DNA from: Thermoproteota archaeon
GTDB lineage: Archaea > Korarchaeota > Korarchaeia > Korarchaeales > Korarchaeaceae
DNA: 64,000 nt
Direction of reading: 5' to 3'
NCBI GenBank assembly: GCA_027492205.1
Contig: JAOZFN010000014.1
Coordinates: 62,001-126,000, forward strand
This document shows, in pieces, positions 50,365 to 59,120 of the stretch. The notes beneath the pieces are model-generated. The model had not been told where the DNA came from and did no database searches. It saw nothing but the letters and a program-made list of their open reading frames with translations. The translations under genes were made by a program, and so were the position numbers. Every line of letters starts with the position of its first letter. Position 1 is the stretch's first letter.

Positions 50365-50822
50365 GTCCCATCACGCTCCCTCGGCAGAGATAGGAGGTCG
50401 CGGAGAGGCACGTCCACCTCCGGCAGGTCGATCGGTAAGACGTGCCTGGTGGTCTTCGGTGGGAGCAGCCTCCCAGACGCCGCGGTGACCCTAACGAGTC
50501 CCTTTGAGACCGGTACGTCGAGCCTCCTGGGCCTCACTTCCACTTCCGGCGAGGAGTAGTTCACCAGCGCCGCCGGGACGGCCCTCGCGCCGAGTGACCG
50601 GAGCGCGGCCAGCCTGTGGTGGCCGTCCAGCAGGGCCCCCGTCTGTCGATCCACGAGCACGGGGACCCTGAGGACTCCGTCCTCCAAGATCTCGCGACCG
50701 AGGCGGCGCCTTCTGGCGGGAATGGTCATCTCATGGGGTCTCAGTGTGGACACCGGGACCAGAGAGACGTCGACGGACAGGTCCCCGGACGTGAGAGACC
50801 TGATTAGAGGGGTTGCCCTCAA
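50361..50822 (-). CDS. SerK-like free serine kinase (ParB/Srx fold)
   Basis: 153 aa from TTG 50822. ParB/sulfiredoxin-fold core: [20 protein letters not shown] with the Glu that is catalytic in Thermococcus Ser[21 protein letters not shown], and [18 protein letters not shown] (D-G-H-H-R phosphate-binding signature). The tail [15 protein letters not shown] also follows SerK. SerK uses ADP (or ATP) to turn serine into O-phosphoserine. A DNA-binding ParB is less likely: no helix-turn-helix domain. Coupled to trpB2 downstream. Confidence 0.75.
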   Translation of the reverse strand: MRATPLIRSLTSGDLSVDVSLVPVSTLRPHEMTIPARRRRLGREILEDGVLRVPVLVDRQTGALLDGHHRLAALRSLGARAVPAALVNYSSPEVEVRPRRLDVPVSKGLVRVTAASGRLLPPKTTRHVLPIDLPEVDVPLRDLLSLPRERDGT

Positions 50823-51095
50823 CTCCGGGCGGGCGGGCCTACTCGCGCGACCAAACTAGATCCCCCACATTCCATCCCTCCCTTGGGGGTTGGCCGGGGC
50901 GGCGGCCGCGAGCTAATAAGGGTTGCCCTGGGTCGGACGTTCACGTCGGTTATAAACGGTCTATGGACCGTTTTCGGGGCAAAGAAGGGTCCGCTGCCGA
51001 GGCCTCGGAGCCGGAGGGCCGCGATCGTCGAAGGAAACCTTAAGTTTATCCGCCCGCCGTCGAACCCTTACCCAATACAGGCTGTGGTGATACCC

Positions 51096-51698
51096 ATGCC
51101 CAGGACCGTGTGGGATAGGGAGCCGGGCGAGATCCGCAGGCCCGGCACGATTCACATAGCCATCATGGCCCTGTTGATAGGAGTGGGCGCGGTGGCCGGC
51201 ACCTTCGGTAGCCTATCGGTGCCGCTGGGATACGGCGTCACCGGCTTCTGGCCTGGCGTCGCCGTTCAGGCCGTCGGCGGCATCTGGTTCGGCATGTGGG
51301 GAGTGATAGCGGGCTTCCTGTTCCCGTTCATCTCCAACTCCCTCGCCGGCGCCCCGCTGTACGTGAGCTTCGCCTACCTGCCATCCAACCTGATCCAGGG
51401 CCTGCTCCCTGCCTGGGCCTTCAGGTACTTCAAGGCCGACCCGAGCCTGAAGAGCGGGCGCGACTGGATCCTCTTCCTCGTCTTCGGCGTCATCGTCAAC
51501 AACATCCTAGGCGCGGCCTGGGCCGTGACCGCCCTGCAGTGGTTCGGCCTCATCACCGTCGAGTCCGTCCCGCTGTTCTTCTCCGGGTGGACCATCGGAA
51601 ACGGAGTGCCTGCCCTGATATTCGGCGCCATCCTGCTGAAGGCGCTCTCGCCGCTGGTTGTGAAGCACAGGTCCTTCGTCAAGGGCTGGTGGGCCTGA
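51096..51698 (+). CDS. ECF transporter substrate-binding (S) component
   Basis: 200 aa from ATG 51096, about 30 nt after the likely transcript start (TATA GTTTATCC, 51044-51051). Five to six membrane helices: HIAIMALLIGVGAVAGTFGS, GVAVQAVGGIWFGMWGVIAG, LVFGVIVNNILGAAWAVTAL, plus the SNLIQGLLPAWAFRYF loop. It precedes EcfT and two EcfA genes. The substrate is not readable; the nearby trpB2-serK operon (divergent) makes an amino acid or indole-type ligand worth considering. A longer frame upstream is rejected as it covers the promoter. Confidence 0.75.
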   Translation: MPRTVWDREPGEIRRPGTIHIAIMALLIGVGAVAGTFGSLSVPLGYGVTGFWPGVAVQAVGGIWFGMWGVIAGFLFPFISNSLAGAPLYVSFAYLPSNLIQGLLPAWAFRYFKADPSLKSGRDWILFLVFGVIVNNILGAAWAVTALQWFGLITVESVPLFFSGWTIGNGVPALIFGAILLKALSPLVVKHRSFVKGWWA

Positions 51699-51715
51699 GG
51701 GCCCCACCCTCCAAC

Positions 51716-51721
51716 TTTTTT
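51716..51721 (+). terminator. T-run after the S-component gene
   Basis: T6 with flanking CC/GG, 18 bp after the stop. Archaeal terminators are T-rich; it may only attenuate, since EcfT follows on the same strand. Confidence 0.3.
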
Positions 51722-51764
51722 GGACCCGACGGCGATTGGGAGTCAGTGGAGAGAGTGAGATGAG

Positions 51765-52616
51765 ATGCCCACCAAGATGAGGAGGTCCCTGCTGGGGTAT
51801 CTCCCGGTAGACTCGCCCATCTTCAGCCTGCACCCGATGACCAGGCTCCTCTTCCTGCTGATAGTCAGCGCCTACCCCATGATAGTGAGGCTGCCGGAGC
51901 TGAACGTCGCCGGCTCGATATTCATGCTCGCGCTGTTCAAGGTCTCGAAGGTGGACCTCAGGGTGATCAAGAACTACAAGATGGCCTTCGTCAACCTGTT
52001 CTTCGTCATAGCCATCGCCTACACGTTCTTCGGGGGCTACAACCCGGACTACAGGGTGCTGATCAAGCTTGGGCCGGTGAAGGTGTGCTGGGAGAACCTG
52101 AGGTGGGCCACGGTGGTGTACATCCAGCTGATCTTCGCCATCCTGATCATGATCTTCTTCCTCAGCACCATGAGGGAGAGGGACATAGTGGTGGGGCTCA
52201 GGGCCCTCAGGGTGCCCTTCGTGCTGGCCTACATGGCCGGCCTGGCCCTCAGGTCGATTGGCCTCTCGATAATAGACTTCAACACGATAAGGGAGGCCGA
52301 GAAGGCACGGGCTCTCGACCTGCAGGCCCTCCCCTTCTCCGAGAAGGTGAAGAAGTTCGGCATGTACATAGTGCCGCTGGTCGCGCTCGCCATAAGGAGG
52401 TCGGACGAGGTGTCCAACGCCCTCGACTCCAGGGGGTTCAGGTTCACGGGGCTGAGGTCTGGCAGGAGGACCGACTACATCCTGTCCAAGTACAGGATGA
52501 CCAGGCTCGACTACGCGGTCTTGGCCGGAATGGGTGTGTTCCTCGCTGGAATCGTACTGATCAGCGTCTACACCGACTGGCTCGCGCTGGAGAACTCCCT
52601 CCTCTACCGGATATGA
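51765..52616 (+). CDS. ecfT: ECF transporter transmembrane (T) component
   Basis: 283 aa. Five or more helices, and the two coupling helices with the A-R-G-type motifs: TIREAEKARALDLQALPF and DEVSNALDSRGFRFTGLRSG (A-R-A and S-R-G forms). EcfT links the S protein to the ATPases. It ends 1 bp before the first ecfA. Confidence 0.9.
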   Translation: MPTKMRRSLLGYLPVDSPIFSLHPMTRLLFLLIVSAYPMIVRLPELNVAGSIFMLALFKVSKVDLRVIKNYKMAFVNLFFVIAIAYTFFGGYNPDYRVLIKLGPVKVCWENLRWATVVYIQLIFAILIMIFFLSTMRERDIVVGLRALRVPFVLAYMAGLALRSIGLSIIDFNTIREAEKARALDLQALPFSEKVKKFGMYIVPLVALAIRRSDEVSNALDSRGFRFTGLRSGRRTDYILSKYRMTRLDYAVLAGMGVFLAGIVLISVYTDWLALENSLLYRI

Positions 52617-52617
52617 G

Positions 52618-53487
52618 GTGATGGGGTTGGCGGAGCCGGTCATCAGGGTCGAGGGGCTGAAGTGGAAGTACGAGGGCTCTAGGGACTGGGTCCTGAGGGG
52701 CGTGGACCTGGAGATCCACCAGGGGGAGTTCGTCGGAATAGTGGGCCCAAACGACTCCGGCAAGACGACCCTGGCCATGAGCCTGAACGGCCTCGTGCCC
52801 AACAACTACCCCGGCGTGATGGAGGGCCGGGTCGTCGTGGACGGGATGGACACCAGGGAGCACTCCGTCGCCGAGATAGCCGAGAGCGTGGGCTTCGTGT
52901 TCCCGGACCCGGAGAGCCAGTTCCTCTCGATGACGGTCGAGGAGGAGGTCGTCTTCGCCCTCGAGAACCGGGGGTTCCCGAGGGAGGAGATAGAGGAGAG
53001 GATGTGGTGGGCCTTAGAACTCACGAACATCCCGGAGGACTACCTGGAGAAGCCCCCCTACGAGCTCAGCGGCGGGGAGAAGCAGAGGGTGGCCATAGCG
53101 AGCGTGCTGGCCATGAGGCCAAAGATAATCGTGCTGGACGAGCCGACCTCCATGCTGGACCCGATAGGCAAGACCGAGGTGATAGAGGTCCTGACGGAGA
53201 TGAAGAGGAGGTACAACGCCACCGTGATCGTCATAGAGCACCGGCTTGAGGACATCGCCCCCCTGGCGGACAAGATGGTCCTGGTCTACCGCGGGACGAT
53301 ACCGAAGGTCGCCCCGCCGAGGGAGTTCTTCCAGGACGTCGACTTCCTGCTGGAGCACGACGTTTTCCCGCCGGACGTGATGGTGCTGGTCAACGAGCTG
53401 AGGAGGCGCGGGCTGTACGACGGCCCGGTGCCCATGACCGTGGACGAGGCCGAGGGCGTAGTGAGGGAGATCCTGGGGAGGAGGTGA
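52618..53487 (+). CDS. ecfA: ECF transporter ATP-binding protein EcfA (copy 1)
   Basis: 289 aa from GTG/ATG near 52618. Walker A is GIVGPNDSGKTTLAM, with Asp where Gly is usual (G-P-N-G-S-G-K-T). Q-loop VGFVFPDPESQFLSM (EcfA Q-helix), signature YELSGGEKQRVAIAS, Walker B IIVLDEPTSMLDPIGK, H-loop IVIEHRLED. The signature is canonical, so this subunit supplies the good signature to one composite site. Overlaps the next ecfA by 4 bp. Confidence 0.95.
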   Translation: MMGLAEPVIRVEGLKWKYEGSRDWVLRGVDLEIHQGEFVGIVGPNDSGKTTLAMSLNGLVPNNYPGVMEGRVVVDGMDTREHSVAEIAESVGFVFPDPESQFLSMTVEEEVVFALENRGFPREEIEERMWWALELTNIPEDYLEKPPYELSGGEKQRVAIASVLAMRPKIIVLDEPTSMLDPIGKTEVIEVLTEMKRRYNATVIVIEHRLEDIAPLADKMVLVYRGTIPKVAPPREFFQDVDFLLEHDVFPPDVMVLVNELRRRGLYDGPVPMTVDEAEGVVREILGRR

Positions 53488-54329
53488 CGGGCGTGGGAGA
53501 GGCCGTAAGGGTGGATCACATCAGCTACGTGTACCCCGACGGGACCGTGGGGCTGAAGGAGGCCACGCTCACGATACAGGAGGGCGAGTTCCTTGCGTTC
53601 ATAGGCCAGAATGGCTCCGGGAAGACCACGCTGAGCAAGAACATCTCCGGCCTGCTCAAGCCCACCACCGGGGACGTCTGGGTTTTCGGGAGGAACACCA
53701 GGGAGGCTCCAATGTCCGAGCTGGCGACCCTCGTGGGGTACATCTTCCAGAACCCGGACCACCAGCTGTTCAACCAGACCGTGTACGACGAGATAGCCTA
53801 CGGCCCGAGGAACCTGAAGCTCCCGGAGGAGGAGGTCGAGGAGCGCGTGACGGAGGCCATGAGGATCGTCGGATTGGACGAGTCTTACAGGGAGGAGCAC
53901 CCGTTCTTCCTGAGCAAGGGGCTCAGGCAGAGGGTCGCGATAGCCAGCATACTCGCCATGAGGCCGAGGGTCATCATAGTGGACGAGCCCACCACGGGGC
54001 AGGACTTCAAGCAGTCAATCGACATCATGGACTTCCTGACGATGCTGAACAGGGAGCACGGGCACACGATCATCATAATCACCCACGACATGCCCATCGT
54101 GGCCAAGTACGCGGAGAGGACCGTCGCCATGGCCGACGGCAGGATTCTGCTGGACGGCCCCACGAGGGAGGTCTTCGCCCAGGCCGAGGTGCTGGCCCGG
54201 GCCAACATCAAGCCGCCGCAGATAACGAGGCTGGCTCAGAGGCTCGGAGATCTGGGGATACCTCCCAACGTCCTATCCATCGAGGAGATGGCGGATCTGA
54301 TTGAGTCGGCCGTGAAGGGGGGGAGTTGA
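53484..54329 (+). CDS. ecfA: ECF transporter ATP-binding protein EcfA (copy 2)
   Basis: 281 aa. Walker A GQNGSGKTTLSKN is canonical, Q-loop VGYIFQNPDHQLFNQTV is the EcfA Q-helix form, but the signature reads FLSKGLRQRVAIAS instead of LSGGQ. Walker B VIIVDEPTTGQD, H-loop IIITHDMPIV. The defect is complementary to that of copy 1, pointing to an asymmetric heterodimer with one weak ATP site. Confidence 0.95.
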   Translation: MTGVGEAVRVDHISYVYPDGTVGLKEATLTIQEGEFLAFIGQNGSGKTTLSKNISGLLKPTTGDVWVFGRNTREAPMSELATLVGYIFQNPDHQLFNQTVYDEIAYGPRNLKLPEEEVEERVTEAMRIVGLDESYREEHPFFLSKGLRQRVAIASILAMRPRVIIVDEPTTGQDFKQSIDIMDFLTMLNREHGHTIIIITHDMPIVAKYAERTVAMADGRILLDGPTREVFAQAEVLARANIKPPQITRLAQRLGDLGIPPNVLSIEEMADLIESAVKGGS

Positions 54330-54343
54330 CCCCCACCTCAACG

Positions 54344-54349
54344 TTTTTT
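54344..54349 (+). terminator. T-run after the ECF operon
   Basis: ACGTTTTTTG, 15 bp after the last ecfA stop and before the TATA box of the next gene; probable operon end. Confidence 0.4.
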
Positions 54350-54422
54350 GCCCCCACGCCGGTTGAGGGGCAGCCGGTCGGCAGCCTCCTTGTTGCGTGC
54401 TGCAACGGCCGAACCAGGATAC

Positions 54423-54430
54423 GTTAAAAT
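54423..54430 (+). promoter_or_regulatory. TATA box of the RAM-domain gene
   Basis: GTTAAAAT, about 33-40 nt before ATG 54463 and 24-31 nt before an in-frame GTG at 54454. Confidence 0.45.
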
Positions 54431-54462
54431 TGGGTGGTCGCACCTCCGCCTCGGTGGAGCGC

Positions 54463-54750
54463 ATGTACGAGATGAGGAGGTACGCGAGGGCCTTCGTCCT
54501 GCTGTCCACGGACCTCGGCAAGGAGAAGGATGTGATCAAGAGGGTCATGGAGCTCCCGGAGGTCGAGGAGGCCCACATAGTGCCAGGGGACTACGACGTG
54601 CTCGCCGTGCTCAGGGTGAGGCGCGACATAGTGGCCCCCTCCGAGGAGGAGGTCATGGACGTCGTGCTGGACAAGATCGCAAAGATCCCGGGGGTGAGGG
54701 ACACCCACACGATCATCCCCACACACTCCTTCACGAAGAGGCGAGAGTAG
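54463..54750 (+). CDS. Stand-alone Lrp/AsnC ligand-binding (RAM) domain protein
   Basis: 95 aa with only the alpha/beta RAM domain: ARAFVLLSTDLGKEKDVIKR, EEAHIVPGDYDVLAVLRVRR (the G-D-Y-D element) and IPGVRDTHTIIPTHSF. No helix-turn-helix. Stand-alone RAM proteins oligomerise and bind amino acids, sometimes tuning full-length Lrp regulators. It lies between the ECF operon and an ABC operon, each with different promoters. GTGGAG upstream supports ATG 54463. Confidence 0.85.
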   Translation: MYEMRRYARAFVLLSTDLGKEKDVIKRVMELPEVEEAHIVPGDYDVLAVLRVRRDIVAPSEEEVMDVVLDKIAKIPGVRDTHTIIPTHSFTKRRE

Positions 54751-54766
54751 GGGGCGGAAGTACCAA

Positions 54767-55681
54767 GTGGGGACGGCCGTGGAGTTAGAGGGAGTAAGCA
54801 AGCGGTTTGGCCGGGTTGAGGCGCTCCGCGAGGCGTCCTTTGACGTCCGGGAGGGGTCGGTGACAGGGCTGCTTGGGCCCAACGGCGCCGGGAAGACCAC
54901 CACGCTGAAGATCCTGGTGGGCCTCCTGAGGCCCGACGCCGGAGAGGTCCGGGTCCTCGGCATGGACCCCTGGACCGAGGGTCACAGGGTCAGGCGGAGG
55001 GTTGGAATCCTCCACGAGCGGCCGATGTACCCCGCAGACGTGGACGTGTGGAGGCTCCTCAGGTACGCCGCGAGGGTGAGGGGGCTCCACCCGACCGACG
55101 CCCACAGGGCCGCCAGGCTGGCCGGGCTCATGGGTCACCTCGACAGGAGGGTGTCTGCGCTTAGCAGAGGCTACCTCCAGAGGTTGGGGGTTGCCCTGGC
55201 CATAATGGGGGACCCGGAACTCCTGCTGCTGGACGAGCCCACGGCCAACCTCGACCCGGCGGCCAGGATGGAGATACTCGGCCTGATAGGCACGCTCAAG
55301 ACCGAGCTGGGCGTCACCATGCTGATCTCGTCTCACATCATTCCGGAGCTGGAGCTGGTGTGCGACTCCGCCGCCTTCATATCCGAGGGGAGGGTGATAG
55401 ACTACGGTCCCCTGGAGGACCTGGCTAGGAGGCACGGGACGGAGGCCCGCGTGACGCTCAGGGCCTCGCGACCCAGGGAGGTCGCCTCCAGACTCATCTC
55501 CCTCGAGTCCGTGGAGGCCGTCGAGGTGAGGGGGGAGATGGTCACGGTCAGGGTGGCTCCCGGCTCGCTGAGTCTCGTTCAGGCTGAGATCTCGACGATC
55601 CCGGGGGTCGAGGTGCTGTCGTCGGGTAGGGCAGGCCTGATGGACCTCTACAGGAAGGTGGTCCTGAGTGAGGCTTCTTGA
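54767..55681 (+). CDS. ABC transporter ATP-binding protein
   Basis: 304 aa. Walker A GLLGPNGAGKTTTLKIL, signature SALSRGYLQRLGVALA (R in place of the second G of LSGGQ), Walker B LLLLDEPTANLDPAAR, H-loop MLISSHIIPELE, then a ~80-aa C-terminal domain. First gene of an operon with two membrane genes (14 bp overlap with the next). Confidence 0.95.
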   Translation: MGTAVELEGVSKRFGRVEALREASFDVREGSVTGLLGPNGAGKTTTLKILVGLLRPDAGEVRVLGMDPWTEGHRVRRRVGILHERPMYPADVDVWRLLRYAARVRGLHPTDAHRAARLAGLMGHLDRRVSALSRGYLQRLGVALAIMGDPELLLLDEPTANLDPAARMEILGLIGTLKTELGVTMLISSHIIPELELVCDSAAFISEGRVIDYGPLEDLARRHGTEARVTLRASRPREVASRLISLESVEAVEVRGEMVTVRVAPGSLSLVQAEISTIPGVEVLSSGRAGLMDLYRKVVLSEAS

Positions 55682-56420
55682 GGTCCTCGAGGAGTATCTC
55701 TCCGTGTCACTGGGGCGTAACGCGTACGCCTTCCCTCTAGGGGCGCTCGCGGCCTCAATCGCCGCAGGGCTGTTTGGTCTCGGAGCTGCTGTCTCTCAGG
55801 TGGCCCTCTCCCCCGGCCAAATCCCCCCGAACGCCGTAAGCGCGGGCCTCGCACTCTCCCACCTGGTGTTCGGCTTCGTGGTCATGGCCCTGGCCGGAAC
55901 GCTGGCCGGGGAGCTCAAGTCCGAGGCGACGTTCCACCTCAGCCTCCCGATGAGGAAGGAGGAGTACGCGGTTGCCTGGCTGGCCGCGGCCGTGTGGGTC
56001 CCCGTGGCCCTCGAGATAGTCGCACCGCTCGTTCCCATCGCGGTGCTCGACCCGAGGCTCGTGACGGGCGTGGTCGTGGAGCCGCTGATTTACAGGGCCG
56101 TCGAGGACGCCTTCGTCTTCGGCACCATCCTCTGGGTCTCCCTGCTCAGGCGAAAGGGCCTCGTCACGGTCTACGGCCTGGGCGTCATCCTGCTCCTCCC
56201 GATGATGGTGGGGCTCTCTCTAGGCGCTGTGGGTGCCTTCTCCGGGCGGCGGACGTGGGTGACCCGGGTCGTCGGGAGCGCCCTGCCAGCGACCTCGTCC
56301 ATGATAGGCGTCGGCCCCTCCGGGGCATGGTGGGTTCCCGCCCTTGTGTCTGGGCTGCTGGCGGCGGGGACCCAGGCGGGGTTCGTTCTCTGGATCGGCA
56401 GGAGGCTGGAGGTGACGTGA
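55668..56420 (+). CDS. ABC-type membrane protein (ABC-2-like permease)
   Basis: 250 aa with about six helices (AASIAAGLFGLGAAVSQVAL, HLVFGFVVMALAGTLAGELK, LGVILLLPMMVGLSLGAVGA). The SEATFHLSLPMRKEEYAVAW segment after helix 2 is typical of ABC-2 permeases. Overlaps the ATPase by 14 bp and the next gene by 1 bp (TGATG). Confidence 0.8.
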   Translation: MRLLEVLEEYLSVSLGRNAYAFPLGALAASIAAGLFGLGAAVSQVALSPGQIPPNAVSAGLALSHLVFGFVVMALAGTLAGELKSEATFHLSLPMRKEEYAVAWLAAAVWVPVALEIVAPLVPIAVLDPRLVTGVVVEPLIYRAVEDAFVFGTILWVSLLRRKGLVTVYGLGVILLLPMMVGLSLGAVGAFSGRRTWVTRVVGSALPATSSMIGVGPSGAWWVPALVSGLLAAGTQAGFVLWIGRRLEVT

Positions 56421-57163
56421 TGACCGCGCTCAGGGCAGCCGGCATACTGGCGCTGTGCCTGTCGGTCGGGAGCCTGCTGGCCTTGGCGGCGGCCAGCAGG
56501 ACGGGCGGGAACTCCGTCGGCCCGGTGAGCTCTAGGGTCAGGTGCTACGCAGGGGGAGACCAAGTGATCGTCGTGGCGTCAAGCGAGGAGATAGAGGTAA
56601 GGGAGGCCGAGGGGATACGGCTGTTCGTGGGGGCGACGGTCCCTCAGGCGTTCGTGGCCTACCCACAGCCGCGGAACGTCACCGTGGCCTACCCGCCAGC
56701 GGGGCCGGGCGCCCCACCCCTCCCTGCGCCGCCCACCCAGCGGCCCCAGTTCTCGGGGGGAGAGTTGATGGTCCTCAGGGCCGACGAGGGGAGGGCGATC
56801 GGGCTCCCGCTGGCCGTGCTCTCCGGGGACCCCGTAGAGCTGGCTCAAAGGGTTGAAGAGCTCGCCTCTGGGAGATCTCAGCTGGAGAGCCCGAGGTGGG
56901 CCTCGGGCAGCTACCTGACGGGGAGCGTGGGGATCCCAGAGGCGGGGAGGTGGTACGCGGTGGTGGTCGCCGTGGCCCGGGCCGACTCGCCGATCCCGGC
57001 CGACTCGACGGTTGACTGCGACGTGTTCATGGACCTGGAGGCGAGGGTTTACCCCGGCCCGAGTCAGGCGCTCAGGTCCGCCTACCTGGCCGCAGCGGGG
57101 GCTCTGCTGATCCTCCTGGATCGGGTCAGGTCCAGGAGGGAGGGGTGGTCCCCTCCGAGTTGA
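56420..57163 (+). CDS. Membrane-anchored extracellular protein of the ABC operon
   Basis: 247 aa. N-terminal signal or anchor (AAGILALCLSVGSLLALAAA), a beta-rich outer domain with a Pro-rich loop (PPAGPGAPPLPAPPTQRPQF), and a C-terminal membrane helix (SAYLAAAGALLILLDRVRSR). No family recognised. Translationally coupled to the permease, so it is probably part of that system. Confidence 0.65.
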   Translation: MTALRAAGILALCLSVGSLLALAAASRTGGNSVGPVSSRVRCYAGGDQVIVVASSEEIEVREAEGIRLFVGATVPQAFVAYPQPRNVTVAYPPAGPGAPPLPAPPTQRPQFSGGELMVLRADEGRAIGLPLAVLSGDPVELAQRVEELASGRSQLESPRWASGSYLTGSVGIPEAGRWYAVVVAVARADSPIPADSTVDCDVFMDLEARVYPGPSQALRSAYLAAAGALLILLDRVRSRREGWSPPS

Positions 57164-57184
57164 GGTCCCCGGCGGCCCGGGCCC

Positions 57185-58189
57185 TCACAGCCTGGTCCCC
57201 TCCTCGCGCTGCGCCAGAGCCCAGTAGGCTCCGTAGAGGGCAATCCCGGCGACTATCATGGGCCACCCGAGGTCCAGCTGCGTCCTCACGGGCACCTTCA
57301 CGGAGGCGCTGAACCGTGCGGTGGTGACGGTCTCGGAGACCCGCGACGACAGGTTCGAGAGCGTGTCCAGCAGGTCCTGCACGGTGGTCACCGTGTGGTG
57401 GGTCCCGCCGGTCTCCCTAGCTATCAGCCTGGTCTCCTCCTCCCCCTCTGAGCCCGCCCTCCCGATGAAGACCGTGTGGATTGGAACTTCCAGCTCCCGG
57501 AAGGAGCTGAGCAGGTGCCTGTACTCCGACCTGTCGGCCGGGAGGCCGTCGGTTAGCATGACCACGGCGCAGGTTGCGTTGAAGGCCCTGTACCCCCTCA
57601 CCCAGGCCAGCGCCGACATCAGGGGGTAGGAGTACATGGTCCCGCCGGTCGCTCTGAGGCCCTCGATGGCGGCCTCCAGCTCGGACCTGTTCCCCGTCGG
57701 GGGGACCGAGGACTCGACCCTCTCGGAGAAGGCGATGATCCCCACGTCGACGCCCCCGGGGATCCCGTCGACGAACCTGAGCGCGGCCTCCTTCGCGGCC
57801 CCTATCTTGACGCCCCCGGGGATCTGCTCTCCCATGCTGCCCGAGACGTCGATCGCCAGGATCACGGCGGGCCTGGCCACCTGATGTGCCGCCTGGACCT
57901 CTCCCGAGGCTTGAACCGTGACCTCCCTCTCCACGGTCGCGGTCGGGGAGAGGAGGCCGACCGCCAGGGTTGCCAGGGCGGCGGCGAGGACGGCACCCCT
58001 CAGCCTGCCCCTCCGCGCCGAGGTGGGCTGAAGCAGCCTCGCCAGCGGGTATGAAACCCTGACGGGGGGTGAGCCGGCGAGCCTCCTCCTTAGGGCGAGC
58101 CCTGCCAACGGCGCGGCCAGGGCGAGGGCCGCGACGAGGTTGTGCACGCCGATCGTCAGGCTCAGCTCCAGCTCACGCACCCCCCGCAA
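57185..58189 (-). CDS. VWA-domain membrane protein (BatA/B type)
   Basis: 334 aa. Two N-terminal helices (NLVAALALAAPLAGLAL, GAVLAAALATLAVGLLS) frame a short linker, then the VWA domain with the MIDAS motif AIDVSGSMGEQ (D-x-S-x-S), ATGGTM (T) and VVMLTDGLPA (D). A C-terminal helix IVAGIALYGAYWALA. Same plan as Bat/aerotolerance-type and MoxR-associated proteins. Overlaps the upstream VWA gene by 17 bp. Confidence 0.85.
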   Translation of the reverse strand: MRGVRELELSLTIGVHNLVAALALAAPLAGLALRRRLAGSPPVRVSYPLARLLQPTSARRGRLRGAVLAAALATLAVGLLSPTATVEREVTVQASGEVQAAHQVARPAVILAIDVSGSMGEQIPGGVKIGAAKEAALRFVDGIPGGVDVGIIAFSERVESSVPPTGNRSELEAAIEGLRATGGTMYSYPLMSALAWVRGYRAFNATCAVVMLTDGLPADRSEYRHLLSSFRELEVPIHTVFIGRAGSEGEEETRLIARETGGTHHTVTTVQDLLDTLSNLSSRVSETVTTARFSASVKVPVRTQLDLGWPMIVAGIALYGAYWALAQREEGTRL

Positions 58190-59120
58190 TCGCCAGCAGC
58201 AGGAGGACGGCGGAGGCCGCGGACAGGAGGTCCCTAGGGGTCCTCGGGTCCGAGACCTCGACCTCCACGTAGGCCCTGCCGGCGGCCCTCAGCGCCTCGT
58301 ACTTTGTCCTCCTGGCCACCTCCGCGGCGAGCGACCTCAGCGCGGACTCGTCGAACTCGTCGACCCACCTGAACTCCCCTCCCGCCGACTCCGCGATGTC
58401 CGCAGACAGGGCCGGATCGGCGCTCGCTCCCCGGCCGACCTGCACGACGAGGAGGGGAATTCCAGCCTCGCGGAGACTCTCTGCGGCCGCGATCGGATCG
58501 GTGCCCCCGTTGTTCCCCCCGTCTGAGATCAAGACGACTGCCGACGGCCTCCTAGACGACGAGGCCACGGCGAGGGCCGTCACGAGGGCGTCCCCCACCG
58601 AGGTGTAGTTCCTGTCGGCGCTGAGCCCCTCCAAGACCCGGGCGGCCCCGCCGGGCGGACCGGAGTAGAGGACCTCCGCGCCGCCCGCGAACGCGACCAG
58701 GGTCACCAGGTCGCCGGGCGAGAGGGACTGGAGTATGCCCCTCACGACCTCCTCGGCAGCCTCAATCCTCGCCTCCCCGCCCGGCCCCAGGGGGTACCCC
58801 ATGCTCCTGGACACGTCGACGAGGAGCACCAGCTGGGCCTCTGCCCTCGCCAGAAGGGGACTGTCCGGGGTGATCGGCACCCTCTCGACCGCCGTCGCGT
58901 AGGGCCCGGCCGCCAGGAGGGCGAGCGTAAGCGCGAGGGCCGCCCTCGCGGCGAGGGACGCTGTGAGGAGGCGCCGCCCCACGGGCCTGCCTGCGGAGCC
59001 CATGGAGGACTCGATCGATCTCGCCAGGCCGAACGCCCTCCTGGCTAGGGCGAGGAGGAGGATCATGGTCGGCGGGGCGACCGCCAGGGCCCAGGGCCTC
59101 TCGAGTCCCAGGCTAGTCAT
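58173..59120 (-). CDS. VWA-domain membrane protein (BatA/B type)
   Basis: 315 aa from ATG 59120, which overlaps the stop of the upstream gene by 8 bp. N-terminal helices, MIDAS LLVDVSRSMGYP (D-x-S-x-S), GGAEVLYSG, then VVLISDGGNNGGTD (D) and a C-terminal helix SAASAVLLLLAIAGG. Paralogue of 57185-58189; the two probably act together at the membrane. Confidence 0.85.
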   Translation of the reverse strand: MTSLGLERPWALAVAPPTMILLLALARRAFGLARSIESSMGSAGRPVGRRLLTASLAARAALALTLALLAAGPYATAVERVPITPDSPLLARAEAQLVLLVDVSRSMGYPLGPGGEARIEAAEEVVRGILQSLSPGDLVTLVAFAGGAEVLYSGPPGGAARVLEGLSADRNYTSVGDALVTALAVASSSRRPSAVVLISDGGNNGGTDPIAAAESLREAGIPLLVVQVGRGASADPALSADIAESAGGEFRWVDEFDESALRSLAAEVARRTKYEALRAAGRAYVEVEVSDPRTPRDLLSAASAVLLLLAIAGGA

